A stretch of 64,000 nt of DNA from Pedobacter sp014947265 (GTDB taxonomy: Bacteria > Bacteroidota > Bacteroidia > Sphingobacteriales > Sphingobacteriaceae), in assembly GCF_014947265.1 (NCBI RefSeq), contig NZ_JADCNK010000003.1:310001-374000 (forward strand), written 5' to 3'. The notes under the pieces are model-generated. The model saw only the letters and a program-made list of their open reading frames with translations, did no database searches and was not told the DNA's origin. Below are positions 1 through 7,735 of the stretch, piece after piece (within the stretch, counting starts at the first letter, position 1; every line of letters begins with the position of its first letter). Both the position numbers and the translations under genes were made by a program.

Positions 1-1125
1 CTTTACAACGGTGCTGGTGAGCTGCAACATGCCATAACCAGTGGCAACTGGACTGCTGGGAAAGTCGTGGCGACAGACACGCTGAAGCAGGAGCTGTATT
101 TCTATGGCTACGGCAAAGAGAAAGACCGGAACCCGTATTATGCTTTTTTGTATAAGGCAGATTTTGGGGGCAAAAAGCAGTTGTTATTAAGCCCCGAAAA
201 TGCAACGCATCAGGTATTTATGTCTCCGGATCTTCAGTATTTTGTCGACAATTATTCAAGGATTGATCTAAAGCCTAAAGCTGTGGTGAGGGACAATGAA
301 GGCAAGAAAATGCTCGAGGTTTTGGATCCGGACCTAACCAAGCTTTACGCTTACGGTTGGAAGCCGGCTGAACCTTTTACCGTAAAGGCTAAAGATGGCG
401 TGACGAATCTCTATGGCCTGATGTGGAAACCCTTTAATTTTGATCCGAACAAAAAGTATCCGGTGATCTCTCAGGTTTATCCCGGCCCTTTTACAGAAAC
501 GGTATGGACACAGTTTACACTAGTAGATCGTTATAACAATACCGAACTGGCGCAGGATGGCTTTGTGGTAGTGGTGATGGGGCACCGTGGGGGTTCGCCT
601 TATCGCAATGCAGCTTATTACAAGTATGGTTATGGGAATATCCGAGATTATGCGCTGGAGGATGATAAGTATGGTTTGGAACAATTAGGCAAACGCTATG
701 CTTTTATGGACATGGACAAGATTGGTATCTATGGACATTCTGGCGGCGGTATGATGGCTGTAGCTGCATTGGGAACTTATCCTGATTTTTATAAAGCCGC
801 AGTTTCATCTTCAGGTAATCACGACAACACCTTATACAACCGCACCTGGGGAGAAAGTTATCAGGGTTTTGATAAGCCCTATGATTTAAATCAAAGCCTT
901 GCAAAGAACATCAAAGGGCCTTTGCTGCTTGTTGCAGCAGAGTCTGATGAAAATGTGAACCCGGCAGCGACGATGCGTATGGTTAATGCATTGATTCTGG
1001 CAGATAAAAATTTTGAACTTCTGATGCTTCCAGGGCAGCACCATACGTATGAAGAGCCATATAAAACTTATTATGAGAAAAGGACGCGACAATTTTTTTC
1101 AAAGTGCTTTTTTCATGCTTATTGA
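1..1125 (+). CDS. Dipeptidyl-peptidase IV-type serine peptidase (S9), 3' part
   Basis: The reading frame is open from base 1, so the gene starts before the window; a GTG at 67 is internal. The visible part is the end of the beta-propeller followed by the alpha/beta-hydrolase catalytic domain of prolyl-oligopeptidase family S9. Family enzymes cut dipeptides, usually Xaa-Pro, from peptide N-termini in the periplasm. The whole triad is readable: Ser in GHSGGG (codon 739-741), Asp in the SDENVNP motif (codon 946-948) and His in PGQHHTY. The last residues (FFSKCFFHAY) depart from the usual family tail and lie just before repeat DNA, so the natural C-terminus may have been altered. The family call is firm; the substrate is inferred. 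Confidence 0.93.
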   Translation, partial: LYNGAGELQHAITSGNWTAGKVVATDTLKQELYFYGYGKEKDRNPYYAFLYKADFGGKKQLLLSPENATHQVFMSPDLQYFVDNYSRIDLKPKAVVRDNEGKKMLEVLDPDLTKLYAYGWKPAEPFTVKAKDGVTNLYGLMWKPFNFDPNKKYPVISQVYPGPFTETVWTQFTLVDRYNNTELAQDGFVVVVMGHRGGSPYRNAAYYKYGYGNIRDYALEDDKYGLEQLGKRYAFMDMDKIGIYGHSGGGMMAVAALGTYPDFYKAAVSSSGNHDNTLYNRTWGESYQGFDKPYDLNQSLAKNIKGPLLLVAAESDENVNPAATMRMVNALILADKNFELLMLPGQHHTYEEPYKTYYEKRTRQFFSKCFFHAY

Positions 1126-1191
1126 AAAAGATGAGGTTGTCTCGAAAGTAAAATCTTGCTTTAAGGTCAGAATTTTATTTCGTTTCCCGTC

Positions 1192-1209
1192 ATCCGATAG
1201 CTATCGGAT
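1192..1209. repeat. 18-bp palindrome ATCCGATAGCTATCGGAT, copy 1
   Basis: Perfect palindrome just outside the left end of the MITE-like element at 1219-1593. It is one of four full copies in the window (25392-25409, 44248-44265 and 44477-44494, the last with one change), plus a diverged copy near 44052-44070. Each sits at an AT dinucleotide inside another repeat. Confidence 0.85.
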
Positions 1210-1218
1210 CTCGCGCAG

Positions 1219-1593
1219 GCCTATCGTGTGGACATATATTTTTTAAGGTTTTTTAGGCGTTTTGCTAACCAACTTTAATAAAGCACGGATTTTAACCAAG
1301 GACGCTGTCAATCCCAAGAGCCGGGGAAATCAAAAAAACAGGTGCACAACAGTAAAAATGGCACTAACAAACCTGAAACGCAGTGGTTTTGTGTTCATAA
1401 CCGATGATTTAATTTTAAAAAATATTGAACACAAAACGAAGTGTCACTGTTTTTTTGATGCGCGTGAGATTGCGCAAAAGGCTCATTGCTGGATTGACAA
1501 AGCGCTTTGGGTACTTTGGCGCTCCAAAGTACCATGCCTCGCGGCATAGAGCGATAGAAGAATGTTATAATTAATTGTGTCCACACGATAGGC
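1219..1593 (+). mobile_element. MITE-like element, copy A (complete)
   Basis: A 375-bp non-coding element with perfect 16-bp terminal inverted repeats, GCCTATCGTGTGGACA at 1219-1234 and its complement at 1578-1593. It is flanked by a 4-bp direct repeat GCAG (1215-1218 and 1594-1597). Inside are a hairpin with a 10-bp stem (GGTACTTTGG, loop CGCT) near 1510-1535 and a longer hairpin GTTTTGTGTTC...GAACACAAAAC near 1385-1440. Related copies lie at 36712-37049 (minus) and 43623-44238 (plus). Rejoining the flanks across GCAG rebuilds a REP hairpin arm, so the element entered a hairpin loop. ORFs inside it are not conserved as proteins. No transposase is seen; it would have to be mobilised in trans. 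Confidence 0.85.
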
Positions 1594-1753
1594 GCAGGCG
1601 GGAACCACGAAGTGCTCAGCGAAGCGGTATGTCTCCTTTAAAATTCAGATCGCTTAACCGGAAGTAAAAAAACGGCACTTGTAGTTAGGGAGTCTGTTGT
1701 CATTTGATTTAAAGAGAAACCATTTTCCGATTTGTTTAAAATAGCTGAATTTT

Positions 1754-1796
1754 AACTTTTCAAATACCCACTGTTTTTTTGGGTACTTGAAAAGTT
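1754..1796. terminator. Strong hairpin, possible bidirectional terminator
   Basis: The arm AACTTTTCAAATACCCA (1754-1770) pairs with 1780-1796 over 17 bp with one mismatch, around a T-rich 9-nt loop. It lies between the MITE-like element and the 3' end of the convergent oxidoreductase gene. Its TACCCA arm resembles the hairpin inside the element. A terminator role is inferred. Confidence 0.5.
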
Positions 1797-1976
1797 TTGA
1801 AATCTAAGAAAATGGCAAATATATCCCATCGTTTAATAACAAATTGTGCGGAAAGGGCAAAACAATATTGTCGTGGAAAATAGGCGTAATACTTAAATAA
1901 AGTAGCTGGTATCCACAACATTTTTCTCCACTGTGATTATTTTTTACTGAGTAAGTTCCATTTTAAAGAACAAAAA

Positions 1977-2846
1977 TTACTTACTATATAGGTTTCTTAA
2001 AAAATCTGGCAAACTGGTTGTAGCCCTGCCCAGTAGTTGTTTTACATCACTTTTATTAGTATCGAATTCTCCTCTGGCTATCGCTCCGGCGAACCTTGAC
2101 AGATACGCTGCATCATCTTCAGAAACCCCTTGCTGAACAAGTTGCCCAACATAGACCATTACCTCCGTTGGGTTATAAGTTATCGTTGTCCCTGTGATCT
2201 CTGATAGTATGTCAGCAATCTCAGCGAAGGAGAAAGCGGCCTCTGCAGCAATAACATATTCCTTATTTTCGTGGCCCGGAGTAGTCAGTACAACAGCTAA
2301 AGCTTCAGCCATTTCTGTTATTGGTAAAAAAGGCACTTTGCCAGCTCCTGCCGGGATGGAGATACCATTCTCCAAAATATTTTTTCCAGAAATTATCGGA
2401 ATCATATCGGCATAGAGTGTATTATTCATCAATGTATAAGGAACGGCCATTTGTTTTAAATAATCAGTTGTGTATGCATGGTATTGAACATCTTCAGCCA
2501 TTGAGCTTTGCTGTAAATCTTTCATATCAAAACCCGTGTAGACGATATGGCTGACACCAGCTTCACCGGCTGCATCAATCACATTTTTGTGCTGGTTGAA
2601 CCTGTTTACGATAGCTGATGAAGAAGATATTAGCAACAGCTTGTCTACACCCTCGAATGCAATCTTCAATGACTCAAAATCCTGATAGTCGCCAGGCTTC
2701 ACCTGAATTCCATTCGATTTAAATGCTGTCGCCTTAGTTTCATCTCTTACCAATGCAGCAATGTCTTTTGCATCTGTACCATTGTTTAAGAGCGAATTAA
2801 TGGTGGCTTTACCTAAATTGCCTGTTGCACCAGTTACTAAAATCAT
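1977..2846 (-). CDS. NmrA-like SDR NAD(P)H-binding protein, QOR2/YtfG-type quinone oxidoreductase
   Basis: A protein of about 289 residues beginning MILVTGATGNLG, the TGxxGxxG dinucleotide-binding motif of atypical short-chain dehydrogenases. The frame can be extended upstream to a TTG at 2873, but the ATG at 2846 puts the glycine motif at the very N-terminus, as is normal for the family. The rest follows the NmrA/QOR2 pattern, for example VRDETKA after the second strand and a variable substrate half. Family members reduce quinones with NADPH or act as redox-sensing proteins. The divergent neighbour is an HxlR regulator, the same pairing as ytfG/ytfH in Escherichia coli, which suggests control by electrophile or quinone stress. 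The exact substrate is unknown. Confidence 0.85.
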   Translation of the reverse strand: MILVTGATGNLGKATINSLLNNGTDAKDIAALVRDETKATAFKSNGIQVKPGDYQDFESLKIAFEGVDKLLLISSSSAIVNRFNQHKNVIDAAGEAGVSHIVYTGFDMKDLQQSSMAEDVQYHAYTTDYLKQMAVPYTLMNNTLYADMIPIISGKNILENGISIPAGAGKVPFLPITEMAEALAVVLTTPGHENKEYVIAAEAAFSFAEIADILSEITGTTITYNPTEVMVYVGQLVQQGVSEDDAAYLSRFAGAIARGEFDTNKSDVKQLLGRATTSLPDFLRNLYSK

Positions 2847-2966
2847 AATTTTTGTTTTAAGATTAATAATCAATTACTTTTGTCAGGCAAAGGAAGTAAT
2901 ATTGATTCTGAAAGTAACGCTTGTGATCTGATATCAGAACAAATAGTGGTAACCTTAACGTAACTA
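2847..2966. promoter_or_regulatory. Divergent promoter region with candidate HxlR operator
   Basis: The 120-bp space between the oxidoreductase and HxlR genes holds a perfect 12-bp palindrome, TCTGATATCAGA, at 2927-2938. This is a plausible site for the dimeric regulator, which would control both genes. Binding is inferred from position and symmetry only. Confidence 0.45.
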
Positions 2967-3317
2967 ATGGAAAATAACTTAGATCATGCTGGATGTCCTG
3001 CTATGGAAACCATAGCGCTTATTGGAGGACGGTGGAAAGTGATTATTTTGCACGTGCTTTCCAAGCATGCCAGGCGTTTTGGGGAAATCAATGTCCGGAT
3101 ACCCGCTATATCAAGAAAAGTATTAACTGAACAACTGAGAGAACTTGAAGCGGATGGCTTAATTAGCAGGAAGCAGTACAAGGAGCTTCCACCTAAGGTG
3201 GAGTATGCACTCACAGATTTTGGAAGAAGCCTTTGCCCTCTGTTGACCTATATATCAGCCTGGAATAAAAAAGAGGAGGGCAATTCATCTCAAGAGATCA
3301 TACAACTCCCTGATTGA
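2967..3317 (+). CDS. HxlR-family winged-helix transcriptional regulator
   Basis: 116 residues with the HxlR signature: an N-terminal Cys-Pro (C10), then ETIALIGGRWKVIILHVL, a helix-turn-helix, and the wing segment EYALTDFGRSL. HxlR proteins such as YodB, HypR and QorR sense electrophiles or disulfide stress through the N-terminal cysteine and repress nearby oxidoreductases. Here the gene is divergent from an NmrA-type quinone oxidoreductase across 120 bp. A single cysteine in the CP position fits a one-Cys or intersubunit redox switch. Family assignment is firm; the inducer is inferred. Confidence 0.92.
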   Translation: MENNLDHAGCPAMETIALIGGRWKVIILHVLSKHARRFGEINVRIPAISRKVLTEQLRELEADGLISRKQYKELPPKVEYALTDFGRSLCPLLTYISAWNKKEEGNSSQEIIQLPD

Positions 3318-3442
3318 AAAAATTTTAAATTCAAAATCACATCCCGCCTGGATAACAACCTATTGTCGCAAGCGATAAAAAAGAGCAAGTGTAACTAATA
3401 AATCAATATCATCACTAATGGCCAAATCCTGTCGTTAACTGT

Positions 3443-3680
3443 AACCTGGAGGTGATGATCGACCTTATTTGCCAGTTGGCCGGAAATACCAGTCATGTTG
3501 GAATTGGTTCTGATCTGGATGATGCTTTTGGAAAAGAATAATGTCCTTACGACCTGGAGACTATTGCAGACTTACAAAAAATACCGGCTTTATTTAAGAA
3601 GAGAGGTTACATCGATACCCGATGTCGAAAACCTGATGCATGGCAAACGGTTAGGTTTTCTAAGAAAGGCCCAGGCATAA
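3443..3680 (+). pseudogene. Remnant of membrane dipeptidase (peptidase M19), C-terminal part
   Basis: Frame 2 from 3443 reads HVGIGSDLDDAFG, the conserved C-terminal segment of M19 renal-type dipeptidases. A TAA stop at 3539-3541 stands where the family has Gln, consistent with a C-to-T change. After the stop the same frame continues with PYDLETIADLQKIPALFKK. Around 3610-3620 the frame shifts to frame 3, giving DVENLMHGKRLGFLRKAQA up to the stop at 3680. The N-terminal two thirds of the gene, including most metal ligands, are absent. With one nonsense codon, one frameshift and a missing 5' end, the locus is dead. Confidence 0.75.
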
Positions 3681-4358
3681 ATACAACCGCATAAAAAAAT
3701 AAGCAAAATAAGATTTGTAAAATAACGTCAATGGTAGACGTTAGAATTTTTCAAATACATCGGAGTGTTGATGGCAGGTTTTGGCGGTTCGTCATTCCCA
3801 ACTTGATTGGGAATCGTAATGCAAGCGCTTTAAGATTCCCGCCTGCGCGGGAAAGACGACCACTCTGTTGATTCTGTCATTGATAGCGTTATCGAAGGGA
3901 CCTTAATTTCGTATTTGTAAAAAAAAAACAAAATCCAGTTTGCCTATTAATTTTGATCATTCCATTCCGGCTAGCCATAAATTTTGTATCTTAGCATAAC
4001 CAAAAGGGCTAATCACCCAATTTAATCCATCTGATTAAAAAATCCCCAAAAAAATATCCAAAATTCCACCTTCACGCCACATTTACCCCACGTTTCGGCC
4101 GCCTTCCGGCCAGGTTAGCGTATGGCTTGCTTGCACACTACTTCACCCTTACTTCGGTTGAGTTGTAGCCTTGTTGTAGATCAGGTAGGTCAAAGATTTA
4201 CCTCGCTTTGGGTTGGAGGGTAAACAATAACTCAATAAGAGGTAAGGAGAAAGTTACCGTAAGGTATTATTGGTGTATAGCTGTGTCGGAGTAGCCTGCA
4301 CAAAAGGGCGATAAACGGCTGTTCGGGATTTTAGCATAGTGAAATCCTTTTTAAATAA
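3681..4358. other. Non-coding interval with REP DNA; no gene seen
   Basis: No convincing coding sequence. Bases 3787-3860 hold REP hairpins (listed separately). Bases 4070-4340 are locally richer in GC, contain a small hairpin CGGCCGCCTTCCGGCC and short stop-broken frames, and could be a decayed gene that I do not recognise. Confidence 0.5.
3787..3860. repeat. REP unit with two hairpins, including an intact 'empty' MITE target
   Basis: Hairpin 1 is ATTCCCAA (3794-3801) with TTGGGAAT (3807-3814). Hairpin 2 is TTCCCGC-CTGC-GCGGGAA (3836-3853). The same two-hairpin unit occurs at 43569-43622, but there hairpin 2 is split at its loop by the MITE-like element. This copy therefore shows the unoccupied form of that target. 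Confidence 0.8.
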
Positions 4359-4386
4359 AAATCCTCCAACGAAAGTAGGAGGATTT
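4359..4386. terminator. Hairpin terminator beside a tRNA 3'-end stub
   Basis: AAATCCTCC (4359-4367) pairs with GGAGGATTT (4378-4386). It is followed at once by GTGACCCGCTGGGAT (4389-4403), which read on the minus strand resembles the acceptor and T-arm end of a tRNA. The usual TTCGAA T-loop and the tRNA body are missing. The layout is that of a tRNA locus whose gene has been lost. Confidence 0.55.
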
Positions 4387-4533
4387 CTGTGACCCGCTGG
4401 GATAACATCTGAATATTCCAATCGGTACTAAATGAGTAAGTTATAAATAATAGTTACTGATCATTTTATAGTGGGCACTCGTTACTTTAACATGATTTAA
4501 CTTCTTTTGTAAGAACAATTTTTTTGCATAACG

Positions 4534-4573
4534 AAATATAAGTTATTGATTTGATATTTAATAACTTATATTT
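4534..4573. terminator. Long AT-rich inverted repeat, terminator-like
   Basis: AAATATAAGTTATT (4534-4547) and its exact complement (4560-4573) form a 14-bp stem with a 12-nt loop, running into a T-tract. It lies in a gene-free zone, so it may be a leftover terminator. Confidence 0.5.
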
Positions 4574-4643
4574 TTTTTCTGATTTTCAATTAAATTCAGG
4601 ACAGGTAGCTAGTTTGCCCGGAAACAGAGAGGGAACTTTCACA

Positions 4644-4784
4644 GTTCTTCGTCACTTTTGGTGAAGGGCGCATATCCCACTTTAAAAAGAATAATTTTTT
4701 CAAGCTCAAAAAAGTTCATTGTGCTGCTAAGAATCTATCACATAGAGTATCATTTATAGGTTTTCACTAAAAGTGACGAAGAAC
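4644..4784. repeat. 22-bp inverted repeat pair around 97 bp
   Basis: Bases 4644-4665 and 4763-4784 are complementary over 22 positions with one mismatch (core TTCTTCGTCACTTTT). The 97-bp interior has no ORF. The arms look like ends of a small deleted insertion element; no target duplication is evident. Confidence 0.5.
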
Positions 4785-5032
4785 ACTTTCAACGAAATAC
4801 ACGTCCTTGTAGATCTAACTTAACTAACCAAGCCCATCAATTGCCTGTTTCTATTGTAAAATAGGAGGTAATTATCCTGACTGGAAACCTTACAGGATAA
4901 GTGTAAAACTAAATAAGTGAATCGGGAAATAGATGATAAGGCAGCCCAATGAAAATGTCAAATCTTACCGAATTTTTTCTAAATCGTCAATAATATCTAT
5001 ACCTTGTGTAATTCTAAATTACGCAATTACTA

Positions 5033-7669
5033 ATGAGAAAACTCTTTTATCTATTTCCATTGCTCCTTCTACTAGGGTGCAAGGATTCCGCGTTTTATAA
5101 TGTTGACAAACTATCGCCTGATGGAATTTTGATAAATAAATGGCGGGTCGTAGGCCCTTTCAAAAATGACACTTTAGCCAACAATTTTGAAACCCGCCAT
5201 TTAGAAAAACTTGGATATGATGAATCTACCCTAGATTATAATGATTTTGAGGATATGAATTCTAAAAGTGACACAAGCTTTAAGAATATTATCGCTATCT
5301 CTCCCGATCACAAAATCGATTTTAATAAGATATTCAATAAACCGAAATCGCATCAAATAAAAGGAGTAGCTTATGCCGGGTGTTTAATAAAATCTACTGA
5401 TAAGCAAAATCTTAAGCTAAATTTTTCAAGCAATGAAGGCATAAAAATATGGTTAAATAATAAATTGGTTTTTTCAGACGAAAAAGGAGAAGCATTGAGG
5501 ATTTATGAGAATTATATTGACTTAAATTTAAATAAAGGCTCTAATTTTCTGCTTATTCGGGTAAGTAATTTACAAAATCCATGTGAAGTGTTCGCGGCCA
5601 TCGAAAAAGGGAGCAAGGAAGGACTCATGCGTCATGAACAAAATTTCCTTCTGGATTTTGGTAATAGTTTTTTATATAGAAATGTGATAGAGAACGATAG
5701 TATTAAACTCATTTGGGAGATGCCAAAAGGAAAATATAAATTGGATCTTGCTGGTCCTGAAAAAGCATCTTACGAAATAAAAACAGATGAATTTATTAAC
5801 ATCAGTCACTTACCGGACGGTCTTTATACAACAAAATTTTATGCTCATGGCAATACATTCGACAGTCGCTTCTATAAAGGTGATATTATAAGTAAGATAG
5901 ATCAGCTTATTAAAAGCATCAAGGTGCACCCTTTATATAAAAAGGATAATACCATAAATGCATTGGAATTTCGGTTTAAGCATTTAACGAAGCCAGAGAA
6001 CATTGGTAAAGAAAGTTACGAAAAACGTGCTTGGGGTAAAAAAATGACATCTTTGCTCATAAACCTAAACATACAATACAATGTATTAAATAAAAGAATT
6101 AAGCCTGGTGAAGCCGTCGGAGGATTATTAAGGTCCTACGTTTCTGAAATTGACGATGGAATTCAATATTATCAATTACATGTGCCGGTTAATTACAATC
6201 CTGAAAAACCAACTGCAATGGTAATTGAACTTCCTAAATTTATGAAACGGTTTGAATCTCCTTTACAATCATTTCGATTTGCTAATATTGACTTATTTGA
6301 ACAATTTACAGATTTGGCTAATAAATATAACATGATTGTCCTTGATCCAGGGAGCAGAATTATAGACAAGCAAAATCATAACGGTATTGATGAGGCTGAT
6401 CTTTGGGAAGCTATAAAAGATGTGAGAAAAGACTTTAATATAGATACTAACAGATTATATTTAAGAGGTGCGTGTTTATCAAGTCATAGTGCTTTAAATT
6501 TAGCGGTCCGTTATCCGGATAAATTTGCGGCGATTTCAACTATTGCACCTCAATTTAGCATCCCCGTTGAAAACAATATTTGGCTGCAACAAAATCTTCC
6601 ATTAAATTTTCTATGTAATATTACCAATCTTCCATTTTATAACATTCATAGCGAAATTGATCCTCACAGCCCAATTAAAGTAAGTAAACAACTGAACATG
6701 GATGCGAAAAAAGCTGGATTAACAGGATATCATTATAAAAGATTACCTATGGAGTTTAAAACTTTTTACTCTGAAGAGCATTTGGATGATATTTTTCGGT
6801 TCTTTAGCAGCATAAGATCACCTCAGGCCCCGAAAAGTATAAATTTTGCAACTAACCAGTTAAAATATAATAAATCATTTTGGATTACTTTAAATGCAAT
6901 TTACAATGGTAAAAAGGCATTAATTAACGCACGCATTCAAAATAATGTACTCAAAATTCATAGAGAAAATATAATAAGTTACTCTGTTGATTTAAAAAAA
7001 CTTCCTTACAATAAAAAAGCCCAACTGACAATTATAGATAATGACACTGTCCTCAAAGTAAGTAGCAATAATTCTGCGAAAATGTTTACTGTAGGTAAAG
7101 ACCTTTCCGGTAATAGAAAGTTTAAAAATAAGGAGATTGAAGGTCCCTTTGCTCATGTTTTTACAACATCTTTTATTGTGGTACCTGGTACTTCTGGCAA
7201 TAAAGAAGAAACAGCTAAAATTAAATCCGTTGTGGATTCCTTAAATAGTCAATGGACAGATCGTTATTATACAGGTTTCCATATCAAGTCAGATAAGGAT
7301 CTAACTGTGGATGATATAAAAAGGTCAAATATCATATTAATAGGGTCACCAAAATCAAACTCAGCATTTAAAAGCCTTCTTAGTAGACTTCCTTTAAAAG
7401 TTGATGTTAATTCTGTCATAATTGGCAATAAAAAATTGACGGGAAATAGGTTAAACTATTATTTTGTATACCCCAATCCAAATAACCCGAAAAAATATGT
7501 CGCCATTATGGGATATAATAATCATGCTGGATTCTCACTTGCGGCTGAGGGCAACCTAAGCAAGGCGTTTAATGATATTTCAGATTACGGTTGGTATGAT
7601 TATAAAATTTGGGTTCCTAATTCAACAGGAAAAAATATTCACGGATACTTTAATTATAATTGGAAATAG
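5033..7669 (+). CDS. Large lipoprotein with alpha/beta-hydrolase-like domain
   Basis: 878 residues with a lipoprotein signal (LLGC, Cys16). An N-terminal beta-rich part begins with WRVVGPF, a motif common at the start of carbohydrate-binding or PA14-like modules. Residues about 380-600 resemble an alpha/beta hydrolase: strand VLDPGSR, helix and elbow RGACLSSHSAL (G479-A-C481-L-S483), then NIHSEIDPHSP and SEEHLDD as possible acid and His. At the nucleophile position the elbow has Cys481, not Ser, as in dienelactone hydrolases. A further C-terminal domain of about 250 residues is not recognised. The next gene, 66 bp downstream, also encodes a large lipoprotein. Base composition is clearly AT-rich. 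Catalysis is unproven, and the domain could be an inactive relative. Confidence 0.7.
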   Translation: MRKLFYLFPLLLLLGCKDSAFYNVDKLSPDGILINKWRVVGPFKNDTLANNFETRHLEKLGYDESTLDYNDFEDMNSKSDTSFKNIIAISPDHKIDFNKIFNKPKSHQIKGVAYAGCLIKSTDKQNLKLNFSSNEGIKIWLNNKLVFSDEKGEALRIYENYIDLNLNKGSNFLLIRVSNLQNPCEVFAAIEKGSKEGLMRHEQNFLLDFGNSFLYRNVIENDSIKLIWEMPKGKYKLDLAGPEKASYEIKTDEFINISHLPDGLYTTKFYAHGNTFDSRFYKGDIISKIDQLIKSIKVHPLYKKDNTINALEFRFKHLTKPENIGKESYEKRAWGKKMTSLLINLNIQYNVLNKRIKPGEAVGGLLRSYVSEIDDGIQYYQLHVPVNYNPEKPTAMVIELPKFMKRFESPLQSFRFANIDLFEQFTDLANKYNMIVLDPGSRIIDKQNHNGIDEADLWEAIKDVRKDFNIDTNRLYLRGACLSSHSALNLAVRYPDKFAAISTIAPQFSIPVENNIWLQQNLPLNFLCNITNLPFYNIHSEIDPHSPIKVSKQLNMDAKKAGLTGYHYKRLPMEFKTFYSEEHLDDIFRFFSSIRSPQAPKSINFATNQLKYNKSFWITLNAIYNGKKALINARIQNNVLKIHRENIISYSVDLKKLPYNKKAQLTIIDNDTVLKVSSNNSAKMFTVGKDLSGNRKFKNKEIEGPFAHVFTTSFIVVPGTSGNKEETAKIKSVVDSLNSQWTDRYYTGFHIKSDKDLTVDDIKRSNIILIGSPKSNSAFKSLLSRLPLKVDVNSVIIGNKKLTGNRLNYYFVYPNPNNPKKYVAIMGYNNHAGFSLAAEGNLSKAFNDISDYGWYDYKIWVPNSTGKNIHGYFNYNWK

Positions 7670-7735
7670 GTGGTTAATCTAACCAATTAGGTAAAAATTC
7701 ATTCAAATTAATAAAAATAAAGAAATCACTTCAAA

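Noticed and set aside
1262..1586. ORFs of 63-95 codons within 1219-1593 and the matching frames in the copies near 36700 and 43700
   Set aside because: They lie in the MITE-like repeat, are not conserved in frame or length between copies, and follow hairpin arms; they are by-products of the repeat.
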